A stretch of 64,000 nt of DNA from Gordonia neofelifaecis NRRL B-59395 (lineage in GTDB: Bacteria > Actinomycetota > Actinomycetes > Mycobacteriales > Mycobacteriaceae): positions 62,001 through 126,000 of the forward strand of contig NZ_AEUD01000003.1 of NCBI RefSeq assembly GCF_000192435.1, in the 5' to 3' direction. The stretch's first letter is position 1. The number at the start of each line of letters is the position of its first letter. The position numbers were made by a program, and so were the translations under genes. Under the pieces are notes generated by a model, which saw only the letters and a list, made by a program, of their open reading frames with translations, made no database searches and was not told the origin of the DNA. This document shows, one piece after another, positions 33,148 through 42,672 of this stretch.

Positions 33148-34685
33148 GGGCGCCTCCAGGCTCGTCCGGTGCGGGACATCATCTCGTCTGCGGAAGCCGG
33201 TCCCCAGGTACCTGATTCGTACTCGTCGGGCGTGCCGGACTGCGCCCACTCGTCGAGCACCGGATCGAGGATCTGCCAGCTGAGCTCGACTTCCTCGTCG
33301 ACCGGGAAGAGCGACGGCTCGCCGAGCAGCACGTCGAGCAGCAGTCGCTCGTAGGCCTCGGGCGACGAGACGGTGAACGCGCCGCCGTACGAGAAGTCCA
33401 TGTTGACGTCACGGACTTCCATGCTGGTGCCCGGAACCTTGGAGCCGAAGCGCAGGGTGACGCCCTCATCGGGCTGCACGCGGATCACGAGGGCGTTCTG
33501 GCCGAGCTCCGCGGTCATCGTGTCGTCGAACGGCAGATGCGGGGCCCGCTTGAAGACGATCGCGATCTCGGTGACGCGCCTCCCGAGCCGTTTTCCGGTG
33601 CGCAGGTAGAACGGCACGCCCGCCCACCGCCGGGTGTCGACTTCGAGGGCGATCGCGGCGAAGGTCTCGGTGGTGGAGTCGGGGGAGAAGCCCTCCTCCT
33701 CCTTGAGTCCGACCACCGGCTCGGAACCCTGCCAGCCCGCCCCGTACTGGCCGCGCGCGGAGTTCTCGGCGATCGGCGTGATGTTCCGGGTCGACGAGAG
33801 GACCTTGATCTTCTCGATCTGGAGATGGCGCGGTGAGAACGACACCGGCTCCTCCATGGCGACCAGCGCGAGCAACTGCAGCAGGTGGTTCTGGATCACG
33901 TCGCGAGCGGCGCCGATGCCGTCGTAGTAGCCGGCACGACCTCCGAGACCGATGTCCTCTGCCATGGTGATCTGCACGTGGTCGACGTAGTGCGAACTCC
34001 ACAGCGGATCGAAGAGCTGGTTGGCGAACCGCAGGGCCAGGATGTTCTGGACGGTCTCCTTGCCGAGGTAGTGGTCGATCCGGAAGACCGACTCCTCGGG
34101 GAACACGCTGCCGACGAGGGCGTTGAGCTCCCGCGCGCTGTCGAGGTCGTGCCCGAAGGGCTTCTCGATGACCACGCGCCGCCAGCTGTCGCCGTCCTGA
34201 TCGGCCATGCCGGTGCGGCGCAGCTGACTGAGCACCACCGGGAACGCCTTGGGCGGAATCGACAGGTAGTAGGCGTGGTTGCCGTCGGTGCCGCGATCGC
34301 GGTCGAGATCCGCCAGCGTCTGCTGGAGCGTCGCGAAGGCATCGTCGTCCTCGAACGTTCCGGCGACGAAACGGATGCCCTGCGACAGTCGCTCCCACAC
34401 CTCCTCGCGGAACCCGGTGCGGCACCCCGCCTCGACGGCCTCCCGCACCACCTGCGCGAAGTCCTCGTGCGCCCAGTCGCGCCGGGCGAACCCGACGAGC
34501 GCGAAGCTCGGCGGCAACAGCCCGCGGTTCGCGAGGTCGTAGACCGCGGGCATCAACTTCCGCCGCGCGAGATCACCCGTGACGCCGAAGATCACCAGCG
34601 CGGACGGCCCGGCGATCCTCGGCAGTCGGGTGTCGTGCGGATCGCGTAGCGGGTTGGTCCACGCCTGGTTCACCGCACGTCCCAT
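33144..34685 (-). CDS. zwf: Glucose-6-phosphate 1-dehydrogenase
   Basis: 513 residues; first step of the oxidative pentose phosphate pathway, producing NADPH. The nucleotide-binding motif is LVIFGVTGDLARRKLMPAVY (GxxGDLA). The substrate-binding signature is VFRIDHYLGKETVQNILALR, with EKPFGHDLDSA before it. Length is normal for actinobacteria (about 510). ATG 34685 lies 50 bp after the tal stop; the stop overlaps opcA. Confidence 0.97.
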   Translation of the reverse strand: MGRAVNQAWTNPLRDPHDTRLPRIAGPSALVIFGVTGDLARRKLMPAVYDLANRGLLPPSFALVGFARRDWAHEDFAQVVREAVEAGCRTGFREEVWERLSQGIRFVAGTFEDDDAFATLQQTLADLDRDRGTDGNHAYYLSIPPKAFPVVLSQLRRTGMADQDGDSWRRVVIEKPFGHDLDSARELNALVGSVFPEESVFRIDHYLGKETVQNILALRFANQLFDPLWSSHYVDHVQITMAEDIGLGGRAGYYDGIGAARDVIQNHLLQLLALVAMEEPVSFSPRHLQIEKIKVLSSTRNITPIAENSARGQYGAGWQGSEPVVGLKEEEGFSPDSTTETFAAIALEVDTRRWAGVPFYLRTGKRLGRRVTEIAIVFKRAPHLPFDDTMTAELGQNALVIRVQPDEGVTLRFGSKVPGTSMEVRDVNMDFSYGGAFTVSSPEAYERLLLDVLLGEPSLFPVDEEVELSWQILDPVLDEWAQSGTPDEYESGTWGPASADEMMSRTGRAWRRP

Positions 34686-34735
34686 CGGGTCAGCCTCTCG
34701 TGTCTGTTCCGCTTCGGATGGTCAGCTTCGGACGG

Positions 34736-35854
34736 TCAGCCGCGAGCCGCGTCCAGCTGTGTCTGCGTGGCGCCGAGCAGATCGTTCCACGCATCCTCGA
34801 ACTTGCCGACGCCCTCGGTCTCGAGGAGCTCGAAGACGTCCGCCAGGTCCACGCCGACGCGAGTGAGGGCGTCGAAGACCTCCTGAGAGGCCTTCGCCTG
34901 ACCGATGATCGAGTCGGCGTTGACCCACCCGTGGTCGGCGTACGCCTCCAGGGTCTTCACCGGCACCGTGTTGACGGTGTTCGGCGCGACCAGCTCGCTG
35001 ACGTACAGCGTGTCCGGGTAGTCGGCGTTCTTGGTGCCGGTCGATGCCCACAGCGCACGCTGCGGCAATGCGCCGTGCGCCTGCAGATCGGGGAAGCGGG
35101 TCTCGGTCTCGAACACCTCGCGGTACGCGGCGTAGGCGAGTCGCGCGTTCGCCAGGCCGGCCTTGCCTCGAAGCTCCAGGGCCTCGGGGGTGCCGATGGC
35201 GTCGAGGCGCTTGTCGATCTCGGAGTCGACGCGCGAGACGAAGAACGAGGCGACCGATTCGATCTTGCTCGCGTCGTGCCCGTTGCGGAGAGCTGCGTCG
35301 AGGCCGTCGAGGTAGGCGTCCATCACTTCGCGGTAGCGCTCCACCGAGAAGATCAGTGTCACATTGACGCTGATGCCCTCGGCGATGACGCGCGTGATCG
35401 CGGGCAGTCCGGCCTTGGTCGCCGGGATCTTGATGAACAGGTTCGGCCGGTCGACGATCTTCCACAGTTCGATCGCCTGGGCGACGGTCTCGTCGGTCTT
35501 GTTCGCCAGTCGTGGGTCCACCTCGATCGAGACTCGGCCGTCGTGGCCGTCGGAGTCGACGAACACCGGCTGCAGCACGTCGCAGGCGGCGCGGACGTCG
35601 TCGGTGGTGATCGCCGTGATCGCCGCGTCGACGTCGGCCCCCGACGCCGCCAGCTCCTTGACCTGGTCGGCGTAGCTCGCCGACTTGGAGATCGAGTTCT
35701 GGAAGATCGCCGGGTTGGTGGTGACGCCGACGATCGAATGGGTGTCGATCTCGTCCTGCAGCGCACCCGAACGGATCAGGTCACGGGAGAGGTCGTCGAG
35801 CCACACCGAGACGCCGGCCTCGGAGAGTGCTGCGAGATTCTTGTTCTGCGACAT
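34736..35854 (-). CDS. tal: Transaldolase
   Basis: 372 residues, the long actinobacterial TalB/Tal type. [34 protein letters not shown], the Schiff-base lysine in [15 protein letters not shown], and [16 protein letters not shown] are diagnostic. Transfers a three-carbon unit in the non-oxidative pentose phosphate pathway. The start ATG 35854 is defined by GGAGG eight bases upstream on the minus strand. It sits 23 bp after tkt. Confidence 0.97.
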   Translation of the reverse strand: MSQNKNLAALSEAGVSVWLDDLSRDLIRSGALQDEIDTHSIVGVTTNPAIFQNSISKSASYADQVKELAASGADVDAAITAITTDDVRAACDVLQPVFVDSDGHDGRVSIEVDPRLANKTDETVAQAIELWKIVDRPNLFIKIPATKAGLPAITRVIAEGISVNVTLIFSVERYREVMDAYLDGLDAALRNGHDASKIESVASFFVSRVDSEIDKRLDAIGTPEALELRGKAGLANARLAYAAYREVFETETRFPDLQAHGALPQRALWASTGTKNADYPDTLYVSELVAPNTVNTVPVKTLEAYADHGWVNADSIIGQAKASQEVFDALTRVGVDLADVFELLETEGVGKFEDAWNDLLGATQTQLDAARG

Positions 35855-35877
35855 GTCTGCCTCCTGGAGACGGTGGA

Positions 35878-37953
35878 TCAGCGGTCGAGGGCCCGGCGAG
35901 CGGCGGCGGCGACGGCGTCCGCCGTGATGCCGAACTCCTCGTAGAGCTTCTTGTACGGGGCCGACGCGCCGTAGTGCTCGAGGGAGACGATCTCGCCGCC
36001 CGCGACCACCGCGTGCCACGGCATCGCGATGCCGGCCTCGACGGCCACGCGCGGAATACCGGTCGGCAGGACCGATTCGCGGTAGTCCGCATCCTGCTCG
36101 GCGAACCACTCGAGCGACGGCATCGACACGACTCGCGCGCGGATACCTTCGGCAGCAAGGGTTTCCGCGGCTTCGACAGCCAGCGAGACTTCGGAGCCGG
36201 TGCCGATCAGGACGACCTCGAAGGTGCCGTCGGCATCGGAGAGCACGTAGCCGCCGCGGGCGACGCCCTCGAACGACGTGCCCTCCAGGACCGGGACGTT
36301 CTGGCGGGTGAGCGCCAGGCCGACCGGACGATTGCGGCGCGTCAGCAGGTGGCGCCAGGCATGGGCGGTCTCGTTGGCGTCGGCCGGGCGCACCACGTCG
36401 AGGTTCGGGATGGCGCGGAGCGCGGCCAGATGCTCGATCGGCTGGTGGGTCGGACCGTCCTCGCCGAGTCCGATGGAGTCGTGCGTCCACACGTAGATCG
36501 GATCGATCTCCATGAGCGACGCCAGTCGGACCGCGGGACGCATGTAGTCGGCGAACTGCAGGAACGTGCCGCCGTAGGCGCGAGTCGGACCGTGCAGCAC
36601 GATGCCGGACAGGATCGAGCCCATCGCGTGCTCGCGGACGCCGAAGTGCAGCGTCCGGCCGTACGGGTCGGCGGTCCAGGTGTCGGTGCTGATCGCCTTC
36701 GGGCCGAACGAGACGGCGCCGTCCATCGTCGTGTTGTTGGAGCCCGCGAGGTCGGCGGATCCGCCCCACAGCTCGGGGAGAATCGGGGCCAGCGCCGAGA
36801 GCACCTTGCCCGAGGCCGAACGCGTTGCGACGTCCTTGTCGCCAGCCTCCCACGAGGGGAGGACGTCGGTCCAGCCCTCGGGCAGGGCGTGGGCCTGGAG
36901 GCGGTCGAACAGCTCCTTGCGCTGCGGGTTGTCGGCGGCCCAGACGTCGAAGTGCTTCTGCCAGTCGGCGCGGGCGGTCGCGGCGCGGGCGGCCAGCGAC
37001 CGGGTGTGCGCGATCACGGCGTCGTCGACGTCGAAGCTCTTCTCCGGGTCGAAGCCGAGCACGGTCTTGGTGGCGGCCACCTCGTCGGTGCCGAGCGCGC
37101 TGCCGTGCGAGGCACCGGTGTTCATCTTGGTGGGTGCCGGCCACGCGATGATGGTGCGCAGGCAGATGATCGACGGCTTGTCCGTGACGGCCTTCGCGTT
37201 CTCGATCGCCGCCTCGATGGCGACGATGTCCTCGCCGCCCTCGACGATCTGGACGTGCCAGCCGTACGCCTCGTAGCGCTTGGCGGTGTCCTCGGTGAGG
37301 GCGATCTGCGTGTCGTCCTCGATCGAGATGTGGTTCTGGTCGTAGAAGACGATGAGGTTGCCCAGTTCCTGGGTGCCCGCGAGCGAGCTGGCCTCGGACG
37401 TGACGCCCTCTTCGATGTCGCCGTCGGAGGCGATCACGTAGATGTGGTGATCGAACGGGCTCTGGCCGTCGGCCGCGTCGGGGTCGAACAGTCCGCGCTC
37501 ACGCCGGGCTGCCATCGCCATGCCGACGGCCGAGGCCAGACCCTGGCCGAGCGGGCCGGTGGTGATCTCGACGCCCTTGGTGTGACGGAACTCGGGGTGA
37601 CCCGGCGTCAGCGAACCCCAGGTGCGCAGCGCTTCGAGATCGCCGAGTTCCAGGCCGAAGCCGCCGAGGTACAGCTGGATGTACTGGGTCAGGCTCGAGT
37701 GCCCGCACGACAGCACGAAGCGGTCGCGGCCCACCCACGTGGGGTCAGTGGGGTCGTGGCGCATGACGCGCTGGTACAGCGTGTACGCGAGCGGAGCGAG
37801 ACTCATCGCGGTGCCCGGGTGACCGCTGCCGCAGTGCTGCACGGCGTCGGCGGCGAGGATGCGAGCCGTGTCGACGGCCTTGGTGTCCAGATCGGTCCAG
37901 TCGCCGGGGTGTACCTGCTGGGTCAGCGCGCGGATCTCGTCGGTATTGGCCAC
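35878..37953 (-). CDS. tkt: Transketolase
   Basis: A 691-residue thiamine-diphosphate enzyme of the pentose phosphate pathway. [20 protein letters not shown] at the N-terminus, the cofactor motif [20 protein letters not shown], the middle-domain [20 protein letters not shown] and C-terminal [10 protein letters not shown] are all in place. The start is GTG 37953 ([13 protein letters not shown]) with GGAG upstream. It is the first gene of the operon; a TAGGCT box on the minus strand at 38019-38024 is a candidate -10. Confidence 0.97.
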   Translation of the reverse strand: MANTDEIRALTQQVHPGDWTDLDTKAVDTARILAADAVQHCGSGHPGTAMSLAPLAYTLYQRVMRHDPTDPTWVGRDRFVLSCGHSSLTQYIQLYLGGFGLELGDLEALRTWGSLTPGHPEFRHTKGVEITTGPLGQGLASAVGMAMAARRERGLFDPDAADGQSPFDHHIYVIASDGDIEEGVTSEASSLAGTQELGNLIVFYDQNHISIEDDTQIALTEDTAKRYEAYGWHVQIVEGGEDIVAIEAAIENAKAVTDKPSIICLRTIIAWPAPTKMNTGASHGSALGTDEVAATKTVLGFDPEKSFDVDDAVIAHTRSLAARAATARADWQKHFDVWAADNPQRKELFDRLQAHALPEGWTDVLPSWEAGDKDVATRSASGKVLSALAPILPELWGGSADLAGSNNTTMDGAVSFGPKAISTDTWTADPYGRTLHFGVREHAMGSILSGIVLHGPTRAYGGTFLQFADYMRPAVRLASLMEIDPIYVWTHDSIGLGEDGPTHQPIEHLAALRAIPNLDVVRPADANETAHAWRHLLTRRNRPVGLALTRQNVPVLEGTSFEGVARGGYVLSDADGTFEVVLIGTGSEVSLAVEAAETLAAEGIRARVVSMPSLEWFAEQDADYRESVLPTGIPRVAVEAGIAMPWHAVVAGGEIVSLEHYGASAPYKKLYEEFGITADAVAAAARRALDR

Positions 37954-38260
37954 GGTCGTGGAGTCTCCTGTGCCTTGTCGTGGGTGCGGTCGCGGTGCTC
38001 GGACGCATTAGCGGTTCCAGCCTAGCGGTCGCGGCCGGATGTGCGCGCGGGCGGCCGACGAACTTCCTGCAGTGGGATTGCGCACTCGGCCGGTGGCGGC
38101 GAACTGTGATCTGGGCACGGTGGATTCTGTTATGAGTGACCTCCGGGTCTACCATCGTTTGTAGTAGCCCGTCGGTGTGCCCAGCGTCGGTGACGACTGT
38201 CGTCCTACCGCGCGGCCGGGACCTGCGGCGCCGGCACCGGGCCTAGTGTGAGGAGACTCT
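37954..38260. promoter_or_regulatory. Divergent promoter region between tkt and ctaB
   Basis: This 307-bp gap holds no gene. On the minus strand TAGGCT (38019-38024) could be the -10 of the tkt operon. On the plus strand ctaB has GGAG six bases before its GTG start, and TAGTGT at about 38245-38250 is a possible -10. No convincing inverted repeat or terminator was found. Confidence 0.4.
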
Positions 38261-39262
38261 GTGAGTATTGGGGAAAGCGCGGACACCGACGCCTCCTCGA
38301 CCCCGATGTCCACTGAGAGCTCGGCCGGTGAGACCGGCCTGGGTGTGCGCGTGTGGAATACGGTCCTGGCGTACATCGCCCTGACCAAGCCCCGGGTCAT
38401 CGAGCTGCTGCTGGTCTCCACCATCCCCGTGATGTTGCAGGCCGAACGCGGCTCGGTCGACATCGCTCTGATCCTGATCACCGTGGTCGGCGGTTGGCTC
38501 GGCGCCGCGAGCGCCAACAGCCTCAACATGGTCGCGGACGCCGATATCGATCAGAAGATGAAGCGGACTGAGCGCAGGCCGCTGGCACGGCACGCCGTCC
38601 CGGTCCGCAACGCCCTCGTGTTCGGCATCGTGCTCGCCGCACTGTCGTTCGCCGTCCTGTACTTCGGCACGGCGAACAGCGCCGGTGAGCGCTCCTTCCT
38701 GCCGTCGATCCTGGTGATGATCACGATCGGCTTCTACGTCGGCGTCTACACGTTGATCCTCAAGCGCCGCACCTGGCAGAACGTCATCTGGGGCGGTGCC
38801 GCCGGATGCATGCCTGCGCTCGTGGGATGGGCCGCCGTCACGCATTCGCTGAGCTGGCAGCCGTTCGTGATGTTCCTGGTCGTGTTCTTCTGGACGCCGC
38901 CGCACACCTGGGCGCTGGCGATGCGCTACCGCGAGGATTACCGCGCCGCGGGCGTGCCGATGTTCCCGGTGATCGCGAGCGATGAGCGGGTCACCACCCA
39001 CATGCTCGTCTACACCTGGCTGACGGTGCTCACCTCGTTCTTCTTGATTCCGGCGACCAGCTGGATCTATCTCGTCGTGGCGGTCGGCTCCGGCGCCTGG
39101 TTCATCTACATGGTCACCAAGCTCTATGTCGAGACCCGCCGCGGCGTCGAGGTGAAGCCGCTCAAGATCTTCCTGACCTCGAACGAGTACCTCGCCCTGT
39201 TGTTCTGCGGCCTGGCCGTCGACGCGGTGATCAACCTGCCGACCATCTCCAGCTACTTCTGA
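38261..39262 (+). CDS. ctaB: Protoheme IX farnesyltransferase (heme O synthase)
   Basis: 333 residues, about nine transmembrane helices, UbiA-type prenyltransferase. The catalytic motif NMVADADIDQKMKRTERRPL is the conserved N...DxxxDxxMxRTxxRPL; YTLILKRRTWQNVIWGGAAG and the second Asp-rich loop around YREDYRAAGVPMFPV follow. It adds a farnesyl to heme B, supplying heme O to CtaA and the cytochrome c oxidase. The start is GTG 38261 with GGAG upstream. Divergent from tkt, as in mycobacteria. Confidence 0.95.
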   Translation: MSIGESADTDASSTPMSTESSAGETGLGVRVWNTVLAYIALTKPRVIELLLVSTIPVMLQAERGSVDIALILITVVGGWLGAASANSLNMVADADIDQKMKRTERRPLARHAVPVRNALVFGIVLAALSFAVLYFGTANSAGERSFLPSILVMITIGFYVGVYTLILKRRTWQNVIWGGAAGCMPALVGWAAVTHSLSWQPFVMFLVVFFWTPPHTWALAMRYREDYRAAGVPMFPVIASDERVTTHMLVYTWLTVLTSFFLIPATSWIYLVVAVGSGAWFIYMVTKLYVETRRGVEVKPLKIFLTSNEYLALLFCGLAVDAVINLPTISSYF

Positions 39263-39272
39263 TTCTCCTCCG

Positions 39273-40505
39273 GTGAACCGTCCCGGTCCGATCGCGATGC
39301 GCACGGCGCTCGCCGCTGTCGTCGCGACTGTCGGCATCGTGACAGCGGTCGTCATCGACCTCCCGATCACCTCGACGCTGTTCGCCGCCGCGGGCGTCGG
39401 CCTCGCCATCTGGCTGATCGGCGGTGTTCGAAGCCGCGACCAGCAGGCCGCCCTGCGCGGAGCCGCCGTAGTCGTGGCGTCGGTGCTGGTGGTCGGACTG
39501 CCTGCGGTCGTGCTGCTGAAGGACCCGGTCTCGCGGGCGTCCGGCGCGGCACCCGACGGGACGGAGAAGGTCACCGTCGGCGGAGAGGATCCGTCGTCGG
39601 CCCTCGTGCGCGCCCTCGATCGGGCCGATCAGCTCACGCCCGGCGGATCGACGTCGATCATGCAGATCACCATCGGCGAGGACCGCGAGTCGGTGCGGAT
39701 CTTCGACGCGCGCACCGGGCAGTCGCTCACGTCGTACCGATCAGGCGACGAGTGGTCGGCCCCCAGCGCCGATCGATCGTCGGACAGGGTGGTGTTCTCA
39801 CGCGCCGACATCCGGGAACTCGACCTGAACGCCGCAGTGAAGCGGGTCGACGCGGCGCGCGAGCAGATCGGCTACCCGGCACCGACGTCCAGCGGCGGAA
39901 TCGACGTCGGTCCGCGCTCGGCGGACGACAAGATCGTCGCGAGCTTCGGCGTCGGGTCGGGTGTCTCGATCGAGACCGACTTGCGCGGGCAGGTCGCCGA
40001 CACGGTCGGCGCCGCCTCGGTGAGCGAGTTTCCCGCGGTCGTGGACCGGGCGATGCGCGCTGCCGGCCTCGATCCGGCGGCGCAGCTGCTGACCTCGATC
40101 GATTTCAAGACGGTCGACGACGCGGCCTCGTGGATCGGGCTGGCGCACCCCGGGTTCGAGCTCGAGCTCGACGGCACGACGGTGTACCGGATCGAGGTGG
40201 AACCCGGCAGATTCCCCGAGCTCCACACCTCCTCGTCCGCGCCCACCTCACCGCCGAACGGATTCTCGCTCACCGGATTGACGGGGGCGACGATGACGAA
40301 GGTGCGCGACGACCTCGCGCGGCGTCGCGACGTGCCGCCGTACGACCGTGATGCCGTCGGAGCGGTCATCGGAGTCGCACGGAACGACGACGACGATCGT
40401 GACCGGCTGCCGGTCACCATTCAGATGGTCGTCGGACCAGGAGACCCGGACACCGGCGGCGTGTACTCGACTCGAGGACGATTCCTACGCGACGGCACCG
40501 AGTAG
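39273..40505 (+). CDS. Uncharacterised membrane protein with extracytoplasmic domain
   Basis: 410 residues; I do not recognise the family. Three hydrophobic segments lie at about residues 9-31, 34-52 and 62-84. They are followed by a polar domain of some 320 residues with no cysteines seen in the main part and many Asp/Ser/Thr, likely outside the membrane. The stretch from residue 100 to 200 (IMQITIGEDRESVRIFDART, then SYRSGDEWSAPS) hints at a beta-rich repeat. The GTG start 39273 lies 10 bp after ctaB, so co-transcription is possible; ATG 39297 is an alternative. Convergent with the next gene (6-bp gap). Confidence 0.7.
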   Translation: MNRPGPIAMRTALAAVVATVGIVTAVVIDLPITSTLFAAAGVGLAIWLIGGVRSRDQQAALRGAAVVVASVLVVGLPAVVLLKDPVSRASGAAPDGTEKVTVGGEDPSSALVRALDRADQLTPGGSTSIMQITIGEDRESVRIFDARTGQSLTSYRSGDEWSAPSADRSSDRVVFSRADIRELDLNAAVKRVDAAREQIGYPAPTSSGGIDVGPRSADDKIVASFGVGSGVSIETDLRGQVADTVGAASVSEFPAVVDRAMRAAGLDPAAQLLTSIDFKTVDDAASWIGLAHPGFELELDGTTVYRIEVEPGRFPELHTSSSAPTSPPNGFSLTGLTGATMTKVRDDLARRRDVPPYDRDAVGAVIGVARNDDDDRDRLPVTIQMVVGPGDPDTGGVYSTRGRFLRDGTE

Positions 40506-40511
40506 GACGCC

Positions 40512-41210
40512 TCACGCTTCGATGGCGCGGCGCAGCTTGGCGGTCAGCGCGGAGCGGACGCGTTCGGGCTGCGGGACCACACCGCGTTCGGTCAGCCGGT
40601 CCACCGTGTTCAGGACCTGTTGCAGGTACGCCGCGCGCTCGTTCTTCTCGGCACCGTCGGCGTGCGTCAGGAGTTTCAGCGCCCGTCGGCAGTCTCGGGC
40701 GTCGGCGGGATCGAGATCGTCGGTCCCGGTCTGCCGCGCGAATCGGTCTGCGGCCGCCCAGGCGCTGCGGAGTTCGGTCACCGCGCTGATGTAGCGTCCG
40801 GCACGGTCGTCGCCGGGGAACTGGTCGGTCCGGAGTTCGCCTGCCGTCTCCAGGCAGTCGTGAAAGGCGATCACCGCGGGAGCGGACAGATCCCACAGCG
40901 CCGGATACTGCAGGAGCATCCGCGGATCGAGCTCGAAGGCGCCGTACGCGCCGAGGACCTGGTTGTGGTGTTCGACGCTGCGCTGCCATCGGTCTTTGAG
41001 CGGCATTGCGCCGCCGGACGTCCGTGGTGGCGGCGCTGAGGCGTTGTCTGCGGGAGCCTGTGGTCGGGACATGGACACCGCGAGCAGCCCGACGCCGAGG
41101 GTGAGTGCCAGCGCGATGAGCAGTCCGATCGGCCCGAACGGTCTCGACAGGACCAGGAGAACCACCGCGGCGACGGCGACGGCAGCCCACCGCAGAGCGC
41201 TATTACTCAC
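40512..41210 (-). CDS. Uncharacterised membrane protein, two N-terminal helices
   Basis: 232 residues. Two transmembrane helices (about 7-22 and 27-45) precede a Pro/Ala-rich linker and a helical cytoplasmic domain (about 70-232) with LKDRWQRSVEHHNQVLGAYG, FELDPRMLLQYPALWDLS and HDCLETAGELRTD. I recognise it only as a conserved actinobacterial hypothetical. The GTG start at 41210 overlaps the stop of the quinone oxidoreductase by eight bases, so they are probably co-translated. Confidence 0.72.
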   Translation of the reverse strand: MSNSALRWAAVAVAAVVLLVLSRPFGPIGLLIALALTLGVGLLAVSMSRPQAPADNASAPPPRTSGGAMPLKDRWQRSVEHHNQVLGAYGAFELDPRMLLQYPALWDLSAPAVIAFHDCLETAGELRTDQFPGDDRAGRYISAVTELRSAWAAADRFARQTGTDDLDPADARDCRRALKLLTHADGAEKNERAAYLQQVLNTVDRLTERGVVPQPERVRSALTAKLRRAIEA

Positions 41211-42180
41211 CGGCCGCGACCGCCAGCATGGTCGAGCCGACCGTGCTCCGGGATTCGAGCGCCCGATGCGCTTGGACGGCCTCGGCGAGCGGGAACGACT
41301 GCCCGACGTTGACGGTCAGTACCCCCTCAGCGACAGCGGTGAAGAATTCACCTGCCCGCCAGGCGAATTCGACCGGATCGGCGATGAAGTGGGCGAGCGT
41401 CGGCCGAGTCACCGACAGTGATCCGGCGGGATTGAGACGCTGCAGATCGAACGGTGGGACCGGGCCGCTGGCTGCGCCGTACAGGACGACGGTGCCGCGG
41501 ACGGCCGTGGCGGCCAGTGACTGCTCGAAGGTGCTCGCGCCGACGCCGTCGTACACGACCGGCACGCCGCGGTCGTCGGTGAGAGCCCGGACGCGGGAGG
41601 CGATGTCGTCGTTGTAGCGCAGCACCTCCGACGCACCGGCTTCGCGCGACAGCCGTTCCTTGTCGTCCGACGAGACGGTGGTGATCACCCGGATCCCGCG
41701 GGCGACGGCCCACTGGGTCAGCAGCAGACCGACGCCGCCCGCACCGGCGTGCACCAGGACGGTGTCGCCGTCCTCGGGTCGGGCGCTGCCGTCGAGCAGA
41801 TAGTGGGCGGTCAGACCGCGGAGGAGCGATGAACCCGCGATGTCGAGGTCGACCGCGTCCGGCACCGGCAGCACGCGGTCGGCGCGGAGGCGGACCGACT
41901 CGGCGTAGCCGTGGTTGCCGTCGCACCACGCGACACGGTCGCCGACGACGTGGTTGCGCACGCCCTCACCGACGGCGGTGACGACGCCGGAACCCTCGAT
42001 GCCTGGCACATAGGGAGGAGTGGACGGGTACATGCCGGCCCGGAAGTAGGTGTCGATGAAGTTCACGCCCGCGGCATGGACGGACACCACGACCTCGCCC
42101 GGAGCGGGCTGAGGATCTGGCAGTTCGACGAGGGTGAGGACTTCCGGGCCGCCGTGAGCCGAGACTTCGATCGCGCGCAT
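41203..42180 (-). CDS. qor: NADPH:quinone oxidoreductase, zinc-free MDR family
   Basis: 325 residues. The N-terminus MRAIEVSAHGGPEVLTLVEL and VHAAGVNFIDTYFRAGMYP are typical of Qor. The Rossmann motif is VLVHAGAGGVGLLLTQWAVA. VVYDGVGASTFEQSLAAT follows. Catalytic-zinc cysteines of alcohol dehydrogenases are missing, in line with quinone reductases. In M. tuberculosis the equivalent (Rv1454c) also lies between ctaB and ctaA. The start is ATG 42180, with the small conserved gene divergent. Confidence 0.92.
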   Translation of the reverse strand: MRAIEVSAHGGPEVLTLVELPDPQPAPGEVVVSVHAAGVNFIDTYFRAGMYPSTPPYVPGIEGSGVVTAVGEGVRNHVVGDRVAWCDGNHGYAESVRLRADRVLPVPDAVDLDIAGSSLLRGLTAHYLLDGSARPEDGDTVLVHAGAGGVGLLLTQWAVARGIRVITTVSSDDKERLSREAGASEVLRYNDDIASRVRALTDDRGVPVVYDGVGASTFEQSLAATAVRGTVVLYGAASGPVPPFDLQRLNPAGSLSVTRPTLAHFIADPVEFAWRAGEFFTAVAEGVLTVNVGQSFPLAEAVQAHRALESRSTVGSTMLAVAAGE

Positions 42181-42201
42181 GGGTCCATTTTCGCACGCCG
42201 C

Positions 42202-42207
42202 TATACT
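42202..42207 (+). promoter_or_regulatory. -10 box for the small conserved gene at 42216
   Basis: TATACT followed by eight bases and ATG 42216 with no Shine-Dalgarno; near-leaderless geometry. The same bases read AGTATA on the minus strand and may also serve the divergent qor. Confidence 0.5.
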
Positions 42208-42215
42208 CGTCAGTC

Positions 42216-42581
42216 ATGAGCGAAGACACCGCTGTTTCCACGGCCCCCGTGACCGCACCGGCCGATGTGGTCGCCTCGATCCGCAAGTTCGTCGCCGCGG
42301 AAGGCGGTTCGGCGAAGGCCGTCGTCCAGCCGGTCGGCGCCGCGGGCGTCCGCATCACCCTGGTGGGCGCCGAAGGCGGGATTCTCGGCGACCGCGTGGT
42401 CGACAGCGTCGAGACCGCGACCGCAGTGGTGGACGCGGTGGAGGGACTCGAGACCGCGGAGTGGGATCGGGAACTCACGTCGGTCGCGAACGTCGCGCCG
42501 TCGCACTGGCGCCAGATGGCCGGGTGGGTCGCGCACCAGACTCGCTTCCCGAAGGCCCGGAACCGCAAGATCGTCGACTGA
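42216..42581 (+). CDS. Small conserved actinobacterial protein (Rv1455-like position)
   Basis: 121 residues, soluble, no signal peptide or helix long enough for a membrane. Conserved-looking parts are DVVASIRKFVAAEGGSAKAV, ITLVGAEGGILGDRVV and the C-terminal SHWRQMAGWVAHQTRFPKAR. It occupies the position of Rv1455 between qor and ctaA in M. tuberculosis. Function is unknown. The start is supported by a TATACT box 8 bp upstream, and the gene ends before a strong terminator. Confidence 0.75.
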   Translation: MSEDTAVSTAPVTAPADVVASIRKFVAAEGGSAKAVVQPVGAAGVRITLVGAEGGILGDRVVDSVETATAVVDAVEGLETAEWDRELTSVANVAPSHWRQMAGWVAHQTRFPKARNRKIVD

Positions 42582-42611
42582 GCGGCATTCGCACCGCTTT
42601 CCGGCTTCAGT

Positions 42612-42648
42612 AGAGAACCCCGGCGACTCGAGTCGCCGGGGGTTCTCT
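42612..42648. terminator. Bidirectional intrinsic terminator
   Basis: AGAGAACCCCGGCGACT (42612-42628) pairs with AGTCGCCGGGG(G)TTCTCT (42631-42648) with one bulged G and a two-base loop. The stem is near-perfect over 17 bp and flanked by TTG-rich bases. It lies between the convergent small gene and ctaA and can end both transcripts. Confidence 0.9.
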
Positions 42649-42672
42649 TGTATGCGGTGGTGGCGGGAGCCG

